Assembly (NCBI RefSeq): GCF_030463565.1
Contig: NC_134675.1
Coordinates: 16,575,862 to 16,639,861 of the forward strand
Length of the DNA: 64,000 nt
DNA from: Pelecanus crispus
Lineage: Eukaryota; Chordata; Aves; Pelecaniformes; Pelecanidae
Direction of reading: 5' to 3'
Shown: positions 1 through 10,800 of the stretch, piece after piece
Layout of the letters: every line of letters starts with the position of its first letter
Position numbering within the stretch: the first letter of the stretch is position 1
Made by a program: the position numbers and the translations under genes
The notes under the pieces: generated by a model
Told to the model about the DNA's origin: nothing
The model's input: the letters and a program-made list of their open reading frames with translations, nothing else
Database searches by the model: none

Positions 1-149
1 ACCCCATTCCTTCCCTCCCTAAGAGGAGCCTGTGCTTGCTTGAGGTTTTCCCTCCCTCTTGGGAGGGTGTCTGCTACAGGGCATCGACCTGTTGTCTCAT
101 GGCTGGTTTTTTTGTTTTGTTTTGTTTCTTTATTTGTTTATTTTTTTAG

Positions 150-344
150 TTCTGAAGGCTTGTGGGGCCTGCAGGCAGGATCTTAACACTGAGGAGTTGT
201 GGAAGAAGGTGCTGCAGGAGGTAACTGTGGAGGAGCTGCAGGCACCTTTGCACTGACTGGGGGGGCCTGCAAGGAGCATGGTGGCTGGCAGCCAGCCGCC
301 TGGGAAGCATCGCTGGCCTCTTCAGGCTCCTGAGCAATGCTGAG
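150..344 (+). pseudogene. FANCG: FANCG exon block 1, with nonsense codon and frameshift
   Basis: The block begins after a T-rich acceptor (AG at 148-149) and ends before GTAACT. It matches human FANCG around residues 115-170 (EELWKKVLQE, then WWLAASRLGS). A TGA at 254-256 stands where the family has Arg, consistent with CGA to TGA deamination. The two matching parts are in different frames; removing one G from the seven-G run at 259-265 would align them. It ends in phase 0. Confidence 0.85.
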
Positions 345-1998
345 GTAACTGGGCACAGGTGGATGCTGCACAGCTCCTGATTACCTGTACTGGAGTATCT
401 GCCTGCTGGTACCACCCCTACAACTCTGGAGTGTGCATTAGCCGTCTTCTCTTAGTCTTGTGGGATCCTTAAGCCAGCTATCCCTCTTCTCCTGCTGGTC
501 TTGTAGCCTGATTCGCTCCATAGCTGGCACTTGAAGGCTTTTCTGGGCAAGTCAGGTGTTTTGCACCCAAGCCACATGTGGGGTGAGTTGTTTGGGTGGG
601 TGTGAGCCAGCTTGTGTGCTCTGCCTTGAAGGAAGAGTGTCCGAATTACTTGCTGGTACCAGGAGCCCTGTTTAGTCTGTTGGCTGAGAGGGGCTTGTAT
701 TTTGCTTTCTTGCTGTCACTGGGAGTTTCCAAGTAGTCACAGTGTGTGCCTGTCGTGGTTTAGCCCCAGCCAGCAACTAAGAAACACGCAGCCGCTCGCT
801 CACTCCCCCCTACCCCGATGGGATGGGGGAGAGAATCGGAGGAGTAAGAGTGAGAAACACTCCTGGGTTGAGATAAGAACAGTTTAATAATTGAAATAAG
901 GTAAAATGATAATAATATAATAATGATAATAATAATAACAATATACAAAGCAAGTGATGCACAATGTAATTGCTCACCACCCGCCAACCGATACCCAGAC
1001 AGTTCCTGAGCAGCGATCGCTGCTCCCCAGCCAACCCCCCCCCCCCCCAGTTTATATACTGAGCATGACATCATATGGTATGGAATAGCCCTTTGGTCAG
1101 TTTGGATCAAGTATTCTGGCTGTGCCCCCTCCCAGTTTCTTGTGCACCTGGCAGAGCATGGGAAGCTGAAAAGTCCTTGACTAGCATAAGCAGTACTCAG
1201 CAACAACTAAAAACATCAGTGTGTTATCAACATTCTTCTCCTACTAAATCCAAAACACAGCACTATGCCAGCTACTAGGAAGAAAATTAACTCTATCCCA
1301 GCCGAAACCAGGACAGTGCCCTAGCTATGTCTGTGCAAATATAAATACCCACGGGTTTGCTAAAGGAGGCAGAGCTGGCATAAATACCGTGCTTGTCATA
1401 AAACCCACTCTGCAAAATGTTGCTGTGGCATTTGGAGACCTGAACCCATCAGTGCTTCCCAGTTAGCATGAGTAATCCTCTCCCTGGTGTCCCAGCATAG
1501 TCTAATGGCCCCGAATGCATTAATGGGTCCCAGAATATCTCCTGCCTGCCAGGGCCCTGGACCTCAAAGGTGCCAGACAGGTGACTTGGGCAGGCTGGAA
1601 GGGGGCTGCAAGTGGACTTTTGCAGCCTCTGTAGGGAGTAAGCTGTGAGCAGTGTGACATAGAAGAACCTTCACTGCTGATCAGGAGGGCCAGGTTGCAT
1701 CAAGGCTGCTGAGGGGTCTCACCTTTTTGAATGCCCTCTGACAGCACTTGGATCTGCCTTGCCAGGAACCTCTTGAGGTGCACCTCACTCTGAGGTGGGG
1801 AGGTGCTGCCCTGGGCCAGGCAGGAATCACTGCAGCGAGTGGGTTGTAGTTGAAGTGAGAGGGTGGTAGGACATGGCTCCCCAGTGCAGAGAGCACTGTC
1901 AAAGGGTTTGGTGGGACCTCTGTTTCCCCATGCCCTGGGATCAGTGTTTCCTGCTTCCCTTCAGAGTTCCCTGCTCTCTTTCCTCTGTGTATTCACAG
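345..1998 (+). other. FANCG intron carrying a solo LTR
   Basis: This interval separates two FANCG exon blocks. It holds one complete antisense solo LTR (751-1315) described separately. I see no other gene or structured feature in the rest. Confidence 0.6.
751..1315 (-). mobile_element. Solo LTR, family 1 (ERVL-like), copy 1
   Basis: The element begins TGTCGTGGTTTAG and ends GGACA, with a perfect 5-bp target duplication GTGCC at 746-750 and 1316-1320. The sense strand is the minus strand. It carries an (ATT)n-like tract near 905-950, a C-run at about 1036-1049, the TATA box (TTTATATA) near 1051 and a decayed CRE (TGACATCA, 1066-1073). The 5-bp duplication fits class III (ERVL-like) integration better than the 4 bp typical of gammaretroviruses. 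There is no internal retroviral sequence, so it arose by LTR-LTR recombination. Confidence 0.93.
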
Positions 1999-2152
1999 AA
2001 CCTGGGGAGAGCTGACTGCAGCAGCGGGGAGAATGAACTCCTCTTCCTGCTCAATGCATGGTGAGTGCCTGCCAAGAGGGCCTCCGTGCCCCTTATACAG
2101 AGCGCTGAGGACTTGAAGGAGATCCTGTGCATTGCAGTAGCCTTTCTGCAAG
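1999..2152 (+). pseudogene. FANCG: FANCG exon block 2, with nonsense codon
   Basis: The acceptor is AG at 1997-1998 and the donor GTTTGC at 2153. The translation runs LLFLLNAW, stop, then IQSAEDLKEIL and AVAFLQG, parallel to human LLLLLKTW and LQDAQGLKDVL. The in-frame TGA is at 2062-2064, directly after the Trp codon. It could derive from a TCA serine codon by one substitution. Confidence 0.88.
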
Positions 2153-3290
2153 GTTTGCGTGGAGGAGGAAGTCATCTTGGCATGGCCTCCTACTGTTCTC
2201 CCATCCCAGGGCCCTCTCTCCCTGCCCTTATCCTGATTGCTCTTCCCAAGCAAACCGTCCCTTGGGGTTCTCTGGGCTCTTCCTTTGGAAGAGGGCCTGG
2301 ACTGAGCCTCTGGGTCTCGACTTTGCTGTTCAGTATTCAAAGAGCTTCTCTGCTTTTTCCCCAGCTAAGCCTTTCTCTGCACTGTCACAGGGTTCCTCTG
2401 CCTGTCTGTGGCTTTAGGTAGGTGTCTGGGCCCCACAATGATCTTGTATAAAGTGGAAGGCTGGCGGGGGGCTTATGAGGATTTTCCTTTCTTCTGTCTG
2501 TCTTCTGGCACCTGCCTTGTTGCAAGTACATTGTTCCCACTGGATTATGGTGCTGCTGGAGCCATGCAAAGCTGTTGTGCAGCCTTGTAGCCTGGTATTG
2601 CAGCAGATGATTGATCTCATCTGACTGCTGCATTCTGTCCCACTCGTGGTTTTCCCTCGCTCGCTGTCTTGACAACCCCTGCAGCTCCAGGGGCAGCCAG
2701 CGCTGCCTTGCTGTGCTTAGGTTGACATGGGGCCTTCCCTCGAGAAGCCTCTAGGGTGGCGATAGTGCTTCCAGTGGGGCGGTGGCAAATGTGAATGTGA
2801 TGTGGGCATGTGAGAGTGTCCTCAGAGGGAAGCTTGAAATGGGGATTGAAAGAAAGGCAAATACCATTCATGATAAACATACATTAATTAATATCCCAAA
2901 GCATCCTGCTGGGTAATGGCCCAGATGTGCTAGAAAAAGTCTTTCTGAGATTCTGTGTGTGCTTCCCCATCTGCACTGCCTTTGCTGCGCATGAATGCAC
3001 AGGTGGGCCTGCCCAGCACCTACCTCTGCCCTTGTTCTGGGTGAAGGCAGGCATCTTGGTATCTGGGCTTGGAAGCTGCTATTATTTTTGCTAGATGTTG
3101 TGGCTTGTTCTCTTGCAACATCATCAAACCAAAGATGGCAGCTTGGCACCATCCTGCTGTGCATTGCTGGGTATGGAGGGGATCAAGCAGGTCCCTATGG
3201 CACTGGGAAGAAAAGGGCACGTATGCTTGTTTGGGGACCAGGTGGGGTGGGAAGGGGAGCTGCAGAGCTGAGATGTTGGGTCTGTCCTAG
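2153..3290 (+). other. FANCG intron, nothing recognised
   Basis: The interval lies between two FANCG exon blocks in matching phase. I see no repeat with clear ends, no exon-like block and no RNA gene. Confidence 0.5.
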
Positions 3291-3420
3291 GGCTGCAGGA
3301 GCTGGAGGCTAAGCATCTCCCCACTGCCCTCTCTCTCTTCCAGGAGGCTGTGGAAGATTATGTTCCAAGAGGGTCCTGGTCCAGATCTACACCTGCCTCG
3401 GCTGCTGCGCTCAGCGAATG
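3291..3420 (+). pseudogene. FANCG: FANCG exon block 3, with 1-nt deletion
   Basis: The exon follows TCCTAG (AG at 3289-3290) and ends before GTAATGG. It encodes LQELEAKHLP ... FQEAVEDYVPR and then, in another frame, VLVQIYTCLG, matching human LQELITGNPD ... VLVQVYTALG. The exon length of 130 nt leaves the phase one short of what the next exon needs. This supports a single-base deletion near 3368-3372. Confidence 0.87.
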
Positions 3421-3808
3421 GTAATGGCCGGGCCTCTCCCCTGTCAGTAGGGAGAGGGGAAATGCAGCCTAGAGTGGAATGGGGAGGCTCAGGCTGATGT
3501 CCACGCTGCCTCTGTGTGGTCCTAGGCTGCTGCAGGAAGGCTAGGTCTTGAGCAGAAGTTGTCCTTGTGGCCCCAGCCTCCTTGGGTAAGGAGGCTGCAA
3601 AATCCAGACAGGGATTTTGTCTGAGCACAAAGGGTTGCTGCAGAGAGAGAAGCTCAAAAACCAGCCTGAGGAGGGCTGCCTTTGGCTAAAGTGCTGCCCT
3701 TGCTTAGTGGAGATCATTGGGGAAGCAAAGCAGGGATCTGGATCCCACTGAACAATGAAGATGTCGGCAAGATGTCCTTGCAACATGCACCTCTTCCCAT
3801 CTATCCAG

Positions 3809-3954
3809 GGCAAGCCTCAGACAGCCCTTCAGCACCTGAAACAGGCCCTCCAGGTAGACTTCCAGTGCCTTCCTGCCCTGTCCCACGTGGCAGCAGTGTA
3901 TCATGAGCTGGGGGAGACTGATGCGGAGCTGCAGGCCTTGGCTCTGCTCTACGA
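3809..3954 (+). pseudogene. FANCG: FANCG exon block 4 (TPR), open frame, weak donor
   Basis: The acceptor CCAG precedes GGCAAGCC. The translation GKPQTALQHLKQAL ... YHELGETDAEL matches the human TPR segment GNPQRALLYL ... YQQLGDTTAEL. The required phase puts the donor at 3955 as GTTTTG, a poor match to GTRAGT, so splicing of this exon may also be impaired. Confidence 0.87.
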
Positions 3955-4793
3955 GTTTTGTCTGCTTCCTGTAGTTCTGGGTTGATTTTTGCCCAGCAGA
4001 GCCTGCACAGAGCTTCAAGCAGGCTCCTGCCTTCTGGGGGCCTGTTTTACCCTGGAGGTGTCCCCAAAGTAGACTACAGCAATCCAGCTGTGATGCTGCC
4101 TTCAGCAGCGGGCAGGAAGGAGCCCAGCTAGATCCAAAATTCCTGCTCAGCACCTGGCTGTTGGATGTGGCAAGACCTTTGGGTCCCAGTTCACGTTCTT
4201 GGTGGCTTGGGAGAAGACGTTACACTCCTGTGTCAGAGAGTATCAGTCTCTTAATAAAGTATCTAGTAAAGAGACCTTTAAAAGGCAGATTATGGCTGTG
4301 AGGTGTGCATTACCCATAGCAACCTTGGTCTGCCTGGGAGGAGCAGGTCGCAGCAGTAGACACTGAGTTAGCTCTTCAGCTTTTCAAAATCTGTAAGATA
4401 CAAACACAGCTGTGGAGAGGGATCTCTCTCATAGTGAATGGCCCAAGATCTGGTCTAACTAGGTCTGCGGCTGTGATGGGAGATGCTGTTCCAGGCAGCT
4501 CAGAGCACCTTGAACTGAAAACCTGAGGCACCATGTGCTCTGGGTGATCTTGCATATCTCCTGATGCTGTGTGGCGAGCAGAAGTCCGCCTGTCCCTGTG
4601 TGATCCTGATTATTCTTCCTCTTCCTGGAAGCAGCTGTGCTGTAGTGAGTGAGAACAGCGTAGTTGTGCTTCTGAAGTGCATTGCTTCTGCTCATCTGGG
4701 TGCATCTCCAGATGCCAGAAATGGCAAGTGATTGCAGCTGCTTGAGACTTGACCAGAGTTGTGTTGACCATATTGTCTGTTCCTGTTTCACAG
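3955..4793 (+). other. FANCG intron, nothing recognised
   Basis: No repeat boundary, exon-like block or RNA gene is apparent between the flanking FANCG blocks. Confidence 0.5.
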
Positions 4794-4955
4794 GTTCTGG
4801 GGAAAAAACCCTCCAGCAGCTGCTTCCTCTAGTCCATATTTCCTAATCCAAACAGAGCTCTTTGTCCACACACCAATACTAGCTTCTCTCCTTTGCCATT
4901 GCCACCCCTCTGAAGTGAAGTACCTGCTGGCACAGCAGTGTCTCCAGGACGGGAG
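4794..4955 (+). pseudogene. FANCG: FANCG exon block 5, open frame
   Basis: After CACAG (AG at 4792-4793), the phase-consistent frame reads FWGKNPP ... FLIQTELFVHTP ... KYLLAQQCLQDGR, matching human FLIEVELLLPPP ... HILASRCLQTGR. It ends before GTAACA in phase 2. This block itself carries no lesion. Confidence 0.86.
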
Positions 4956-5185
4956 GTAACAGCACCTCTGGTCTGCTTGTAACATGCTGCTTGTTTAGGA
5001 TCTGTGGTTTTCTCTGTGCTCCTGGAAATCGCATGGTTCAGTACCACTGTTGTAGGTCTGCTCGAGTCATGGGTATCACGACCAGAGCGAGTGTGGTGCA
5101 GGCTGGCGATTCAGGTTCCACCTGGCTGCTGGTACTTCTTAGGGTCCCCCTGCTCCTTCCACCACGTGTCCTGTCCCTGTTGCAG

Positions 5186-5252
5186 GGTGGCTGATGCAGT
5201 GGAACATTACCTGGATTTTCTGGCTCTGCTTCAGGAGGGGCTGCAGCAGCAG
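5186..5252 (+). pseudogene. FANCG: FANCG exon block 6, open frame
   Basis: The acceptor is TGCAG (AG at 5184-5185) and the donor GTAGGT. It encodes VADAVEHYLDFLALLQEG, matching human GDAAEHYLDLLALLLD in the same phase. Confidence 0.9.
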
Positions 5253-5732
5253 GTAGGTATCTTGGTGAAGAGCTCCCTTGGTGACTTGGTAGATGAGGTT
5301 TGGATCTCCATCCCAAGGCCTGGGCCCAGACTTCACCCCTGGACTCCAGGTTTCAGTGTCTAGTTTGAGATGTGAAGGAAATGAGGTGGGGGCTGGCACC
5401 TCTGACCTGTGGCATGTCTGCCTTCAGATTCACACCAGAGACTGCTTGCCACTAATGTCTGGAGAAACAGCTTCCCCTTCCCTGTGGGGAGCAGCTGTTG
5501 GCCTGGTTTTGGATGTCCTTCACTTCAAGAGTAGGGATTTGCCTTCTTGACTCTGCTGAGCTGTTAGTGCTTCACAGCTGCTGCCTCCTCTGACAGGCTC
5601 CCATGTCTTTGGGAGTGGGTCTGAGCTTTGCTGGGCAGCATCTCTGGGTTCCCAGTAAGCACAGGGTCATTCTGCTTGGCTGGGTGCTCTGCAATTCTGT
5701 GTCTGAGCACTGCCATTGCTCTTGCTCCTCAG
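5253..5732 (+). other. FANCG intron, nothing recognised
   Basis: The interval lies between two phase-compatible FANCG exons. I see nothing further in it. Confidence 0.5.
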
Positions 5733-6068
5733 GTATCCCTAGATGGTGGCTCAGCTCTGCCCAGGATCCCCGAGGTGTTCCTGGAAGCAGCGTCCGCCTT
5801 GGAGCAGGCCAGGAGGCACCAGGACGCCATAACTGTGTGCGAGGAGGTCATCAGCCAGATGACTGACCTGATCCCACGGATGTTACAAGTGGAGAAAAGG
5901 CTGGAGCAGCTGGAGTACCCATCGCCAGGGGCAGGGCTGGTGGGTGGACTCCTGTCCCAGAAGAAGGAGAGTGTGCTGCCTCATGTGGAGAGCAGCTGGA
6001 TACCTGCACCAGGGCTGGGTGTGGGCCAAGCTGGGCAAGAGCAAGGAGGCCATAGCACAATTCAGCAG
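5733..6068 (+). pseudogene. FANCG: FANCG exon block 7 (TPRs), frameshifted
   Basis: The frame opens after CTCAG with [20 protein letters not shown] and VCEEVISQMTDL, matching human [20 protein letters not shown] and LCEELLSRTSSL. The conserved second half (HQGWVWAKLGKSKEAIAQFS versus human [20 protein letters not shown]) is in the +1 frame. The shift lies near 5978-5980. The exon ends AG before GTGATG. Confidence 0.9.
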
Positions 6069-6224
6069 GTGATGAAGCCTTGCTGGGAGAAGGGGCCTCC
6101 CCAGCAGGCAGCAATGGCTGACATGGGCCAGAGCAGGGTGCAGCGCGGCAGCTGGTCTGACAACTTGCAGCTGACTTCCCAGCCCGAGGGTGGTACCAAA
6201 GCTCCTCTGTCCTCCCACCCACAG

Positions 6225-6280
6225 GTTTCTTGGCGATCTCTTGCAAGACCAGCTTTATGGGTCTGGTGTTGAATCGACAG
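6225..6280 (+). pseudogene. FANCG: FANCG exon block 8, last before the ERV
   Basis: The acceptor is ACAG at 6221-6224 and the donor GTAGGA. It encodes FLGDLLQDQLYGSGVEST in the position of human CLELLFRATPEEKEQG. The next human exon (around RGLEWVASGQDTKALQDFL) has no counterpart before block 9. The retroviral insertion and its surrounding deletion lie exactly there. Confidence 0.78.
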
Positions 6281-6442
6281 GTAGGATGCTGAGCAGCTGG
6301 GACCTGTGCAGGGCCTGGCTGTGTCGGGAGGCACCGAACCTGGTGAGTCTTAAATTTGCACTTCAAAATTTTAAATTCTGGTAAAATAGTGCACTAAAGG
6401 AGGATTGTGTGGCCTGATCAGCATAAGATGTAAAATTTTAGA

Positions 6443-6700
6443 ATGAGAAATAAACCCGGCATAGAGAAGGGGATGCCCTTAGCCGAGGTTTTAGAAAACT
6501 GGAAGAAAATAGATGGTATTAAAGGTCTATCTAAAAAAAGCCCCAAAAGGATGGTAACGCTATGTAAGGAAGACTGGCCAGCACTTACAGGAGAGGGGGT
6601 ATGGCCCTGCGAAGGATCCTTCGAATTAAAGAAATTGTCTGCACTCTGGAAAATTTTGAAAAATGAAAGACCTCAGCAAATGGATTATTGGTATGTATAG
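6443..6700 (+). pseudogene. ERV-A gag, matrix-like fragment
   Basis: The 85-residue open frame starts with a Met and has the features of a gammaretroviral matrix domain: an early PLAEVLENWKKI helix segment, TLCKEDWPAL and a WPCEGSF motif, comparable in position to the ANW, WP and GTF motifs of that family. The frame stops at 6698-6700 after DYWYV. Further gag (a proline-rich segment) continues in pieces to about 7450 with several stops. Confidence 0.72.
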
Positions 6701-7379
6701 GATTATTTGGCATATGACTGCCATAAAGAGGACGGTCGAAAAGGAGTATGAAAACCTCGAGGAGGAACTTGAGCTGCAGCAGTTGTGAGTAATTTAACCG
6801 AGGTGCCTGCAGAGCCGGTCTCTGCACCACCCTATACTCCTCCATCTGTATCACTTGTTGATTCCCCCCCCAATTGCCTCTGCTGTCCCCACTGCTTCTG
6901 CTGGGCTTTACCCTATGGTTTCTAATGTTATCCCTAATCCTCTTGCAATGCAGGTGGGGGGTGGGGGTGTATGTGTGTGTGAAATGTTCCTCCTCCACCT
7001 CCAGTGTTACATGTATACATCCATCACCCCTGGAACCCCAGGGATTTAGTCATGTAGGGAAATCAAATGCCCAGGTTAAGGGAAGATGTGGGTTGATGTG
7101 CATCATTATTTTCTAATATTTGTTCGGGATATAATCCATCCTGGGCCGATGTTAACCTGTTATTGAGAGAGTTGTTCTGTCCAGATGAGAAAGATAAGAT
7201 AATTTAAAAGAATGCAGAATTAACCCTACAGGCAGGAGGAAATCGGACTGCCTGGCCTCAGGTTGATCCTAATTGGGATTATAATAATCAAACAGATAGA
7301 GATAATTGCTGAACTGGGGGGGGTGGGTGTGTGTGTGTTAGAAATCTGATAAACGTGATTAGAGCTTGTGAGGAGATAA

Positions 7380-7600
7380 GAGTAAATTGAACTAAAGCAC
7401 AGGAACGTAGACAGAGGCCAGGGGAACACCCCAGCGACTACTGGGGAAGATTGTGACAGGCTTTGTTGACGTATGGGGGAATGACTCTCCAGAATTTTAA
7501 TAATGAATTGGCAACAAGTGTGTTTGTGGACCAAACCACCTCTGACATCCACAGCTATTTTAAGGATCACATGCTGGGGTGGCAAGGAGAAAATTTGAAA
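7380..7600 (+). pseudogene. ERV-A gag, capsid C-terminal fragment
   Basis: Around 7415-7590 the translation shows RRQRPGEHPSDYWGRL, then a stop, then a segment with Phe-Val-Asp-Gln-Thr-Thr and SDIHSYFKDHMLGW. This resembles the C-terminal capsid region of gammaretroviral Gag. It runs directly into reverse transcriptase sequence in one frame, so nucleocapsid, protease and the first part of RT have been deleted. Confidence 0.55.
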
Positions 7601-8410
7601 GATATTATATTACCTGGAGATTCTATACTTGTACAATATGTAGATGATTTCTTACTTTCCAGTAAGACATGTGAAGATTGCTTGAAAGATACTATTTGTC
7701 TATGTACTGCTTTAGTGGAAAAAGGTCACTGTACATCTCTTTCTAAGCTTTAGCTGTGTCAGCAGGAAGTAAAATATTTAGGATTCATATTAAAAGAAGA
7801 ACAAAGATTAGTAGACACAGAACAGGTCCAGGCTATTGTAGAAATACCTCGACTGGTAACAAAGAAGCAACTGTGAGGATTTTTAGGTGCAGTAGGATAC
7901 TGCAGACCCTGGGTACCGGGGCTAGGGGAGTTAAGCAAGCCATTGACAGAAGCTACCAAGGCAAAGGAAGTGAAACCTATATGTTGGGGTCCAGAGAAAG
8001 AAAAGGCTTTCCAAGCTATAAAAGGAGCTTTAGCTTCTTCTCTGGCACTGGGATTGCCAGATTACTCCAAGCGCTTTGAACTATTTGTGCATGAGAACAA
8101 AGGAGTAGCCAGCAGAGTCGGAGTAGCCAGCAGCAGTCAGCTAGGTCCACACACCACCCTGTGGCTTATTACTCAACTCAACTGGATCCTGTAGCAGCAG
8201 GGAATAATTCCTGTGTTAAAGCGATAGCAGCAACAGTGACTATCGTAGAAAGCAGCAGACCATTAGTCCTGGGTCACCCAACAACCGTGTACGTCCTGCA
8301 TGAAGTAGAACTGATTCTTAAGCAAGATGCTACACAAGCATTGTCCCCACAAAGAGTGCATCACTATGAATTAATGATTTTAAATGTGGATAATATTACT
8401 TTAAAATGAT
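7595..8410 (+). pseudogene. ERV-A pol, reverse transcriptase (palm to connection)
   Basis: The catalytic motif YVDD is at 7637-7648, followed by a thumb-like region (KYLGFILKEEQR) and connection (AFQAIKGAL, FELFVHENKG). A stop at 7751-7753, another at about 7875 and frame changes break it. RT fingers are missing. It belongs to the same inactive provirus. Confidence 0.85.
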
Positions 8411-8539
8411 GTAATGTTTTGAATCCATCGACTTTACTGCCTGCTCCCTCCAATGGTGTGCCGCATCATGATTGTGCTAAGGTAGTGTTTCACTCCAGTC
8501 GCCTATGGGAAGATCTGCGGGATCAACCTCTAGAGAACT

Positions 8540-9156
8540 CGGATCTAACCCTTTTTACCGATGGATCTTCATACTATGTGAATGGAAAATGACACACAGG
8601 CTATGCAGTGGTGAGAAACTTAGAGGTACTTGAAGCAGAACCTCTACAGCCCTTGGTGAGTGCCCAAGGGGCTGAATTAACTGCATTAGCAAGAGCAGCC
8701 TGGTGGGGATGTAATCAGCAGGTAACTATTTATACTGATTCTAAATATGCTTTTGGAGTGTGTCATGCAACAGGTATGCTATGGAAAGAAAGAGGGTTCC
8801 TTACCTCGGTGGGAAAAAATATTTCTAATGGAACTGAAATCCAAATGCTGTTGGAAGCTATTAAGCTTCCAAGGGAAATCGCTGTAGTACACTGTCTAGC
8901 TCATACCAAAGGATCCAGCGAAACTGAAAGAAATAATGAATTGGCAGATAAAGCTGCTGCCCGCCAACCTATACATGAGTGTACCGCCATAGCAACTCCC
9001 TCTGCTGATGATTGGCCAGATATCAATAATCCAGCCCAAATATATGCAGAGGTTACTCAGGAAGAACGGGCTCGATGGGAAAGTTGGGAGGCTGTGAAAG
9101 ATGAAACTGGAATTTGGACTATTGGGGAAAACCCATTTTACCAAGAAAATATTTAA
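8540..9156 (+). pseudogene. ERV-A pol, RNase H
   Basis: The four acidic signature positions of retroviral RNase H are visible: the Asp of FTDGSSY (about 8557), Glu in GAELTAL, Asp in YTDSKYAF and Asp in NELADKAA. A TGA at 8590-8592 interrupts the first strand; the remaining 182 codons from 8608 are open. Confidence 0.88.
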
Positions 9157-10202
9157 TGACTTTGGCTAGGTGGTTTCATGATAAAACACATGGAGGGATG
9201 ACAGCAGTTGTTAACCAGATTGAGAAAATGTGGGCAGCCCCCAGAATACATATGACAGTAAAAAGGATTGCGAGTTCTTGTCCCACATGTTGGAAGCTTT
9301 CTGATGCAAAACCCAAACAGAAGGTTGGAGGATGACCATGGGCATACTTCCCATTCCAAAGACTGCAAATTGATTATGCTGACATGCCTCCTGTGAGCGG
9401 ACTTAAGAACCTGCTGGTAATCATGGATCAACTCTCAGGATGGGTAGAAGCTTTTCCCACCAGGAAAGCTGATACTGTGGGAGTGGTCAAAGTACTCTTG
9501 AGGGAAATCATTCCTAGATACGGAATACTTGAAACCATAGAATCCAATAGGGGTTCTCATTTTTCAGCGGGAATACTAAACAATATCTATAAAAGTTTAT
9601 GAATACAGCGACAGCTACATGTTCCATATCATCCACAGTCCTCAGGACAGGTGGAAAGAATGAATAGGACTCTTAAAAAATAAAATTGTAGTCAGGTAGG
9701 TTTGAAATGACCTGAAGTTTTAGGAATAGTGCTATGGGATATTAGAAATACCCCTCACCAACCTCTAGGGTTGTCACCAGCAGAAATAGTGTTTGGCAGG
9801 CACTTAGCTGTACCTGGGACCTTTGTCCCCGCTAGGACCAGCCTCTTAGATGGAGATGAATGAGTTACCAAATTTGTATTGGGAATACAAAAACATCTAC
9901 AAGAAAATAGGGCACAAACCAGATGGTTTCAACCAGTACCAGCTGGAATACAAGTACATGATATCCAGTCTGGAGATGCAATAATGATAAAAGTCCACTC
10001 TCACAAAACAAAGTTGGACCCTAAATGGGAGGAACAGTATAATGTGTTATTATCTTCTTACTTTGCTGTAAAGGTTGCAGAAAAGGATAACTGGATTCAC
10101 CACTCTCATGTTAAACATCAAGAACATCAGTTAGATGTACCACCGTCAACCCTGCAGGACTCTGTCAGTCCTACCTTGGAGACTGAAATCAGGACCATTT
10201 GA
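9114..10202 (+). pseudogene. ERV-A pol, integrase
   Basis: The HH-CC zinc-binding domain is recognisable (FHDKTHGG, then CPTCWKL). The catalytic core has the first Asp (LQIDYAD) and the Glu of SGQVERMNRTLK. The second catalytic Asp is replaced by Asn (ESNRGSHF, codon 9546-9548). Stops occur at about 9331, 9600 and 9680. The C-terminal LSPAEIVFGRHLAVPGTF segment precedes an open stretch to 10202. Confidence 0.88.
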
Positions 10203-10644
10203 GCTTACAAAGGCTGAAGGAATCCCAGAACCATGTCATTTTTGGTTTTTTTCTAGAGCGACCTGGACCAGGGAGTCACCTGCTGCTTGGCCAAGTGGAC
10301 CATCAGAGACTGTAAATCAAGGACAGTGTCCTATTTGGTGTATTCACCATCCTTATAGAGTGGCAGTCACTCCAGGCTCAGTTCCAAGAGGGGAAGGTTT
10401 GAGATGGCATCAGCACAGTTGGCTTTGGTTATCCTGCAATAATTGTGGCCCATGTCATCCTGGGTGGTGTATTAATAACTGTTATAAAGGTCGTTGGGAA
10501 AACCATCATCGAGGTTGGGGCTGGGGAAATATAACCAGAAAAGGCACAGCTGGATACATAAACTGGTGCTGTGTGTGCAGGTGGCACCAACCGCCCAGTG
10601 AAGAAGACTTAGCCGCAAGACTCAATGTTTTATTATTGGATTAA
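10135..10644 (+). CDS. Cys/Trp-rich open frame between pol and env of ERV-A
   Basis: This 169-codon frame overlaps the end of integrase by 68 nt in another frame and stays open although the rest of ERV-A is broken. It contains clustered Cys and Trp (CPIWCIHHPY, SCNNCGPCHPGWCINNC, WCCVCRWHQ) and no evident signal peptide or membrane segment. The position is where gammaretroviral env usually begins, but I do not recognise an envelope domain. It may be a rearranged env leader, an accessory frame of this ERV family, or chance. Function unknown. Confidence 0.35.
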   Translation: MYHRQPCRTLSVLPWRLKSGPFELTKAEGIPEPCHFWFFSRATWTRESPAAWPSGPSETVNQGQCPIWCIHHPYRVAVTPGSVPRGEGLRWHQHSWLWLSCNNCGPCHPGWCINNCYKGRWENHHRGWGWGNITRKGTAGYINWCCVCRWHQPPSEEDLAARLNVLLLD

Positions 10645-10800
10645 GATTATCTTCTTAAGATAGGAGTGGATTACCCTAGTTCTGGTATTAACCCTTCTTT
10701 GTATAGGTGTTTTGGTTCTTTTTCTTTTATACATTTGGTTGAAAACAGCGGGCAAACCATCGCCAAAATGGGCTCAACCATGTGTTGACAACCCCATTCT

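Noticed and set aside
905-955. ATT/AAT tract as a stand-alone microsatellite
   Set aside because: It is a fixed part of the family 1 LTR, seen again at 20028-20075 and 61250-61310.
5628-6272. 214-codon single frame through FANCG block 7
   Set aside because: It reads through intron on both sides; only 5733-6068 is exon-like and the conserved second half is in a different frame.
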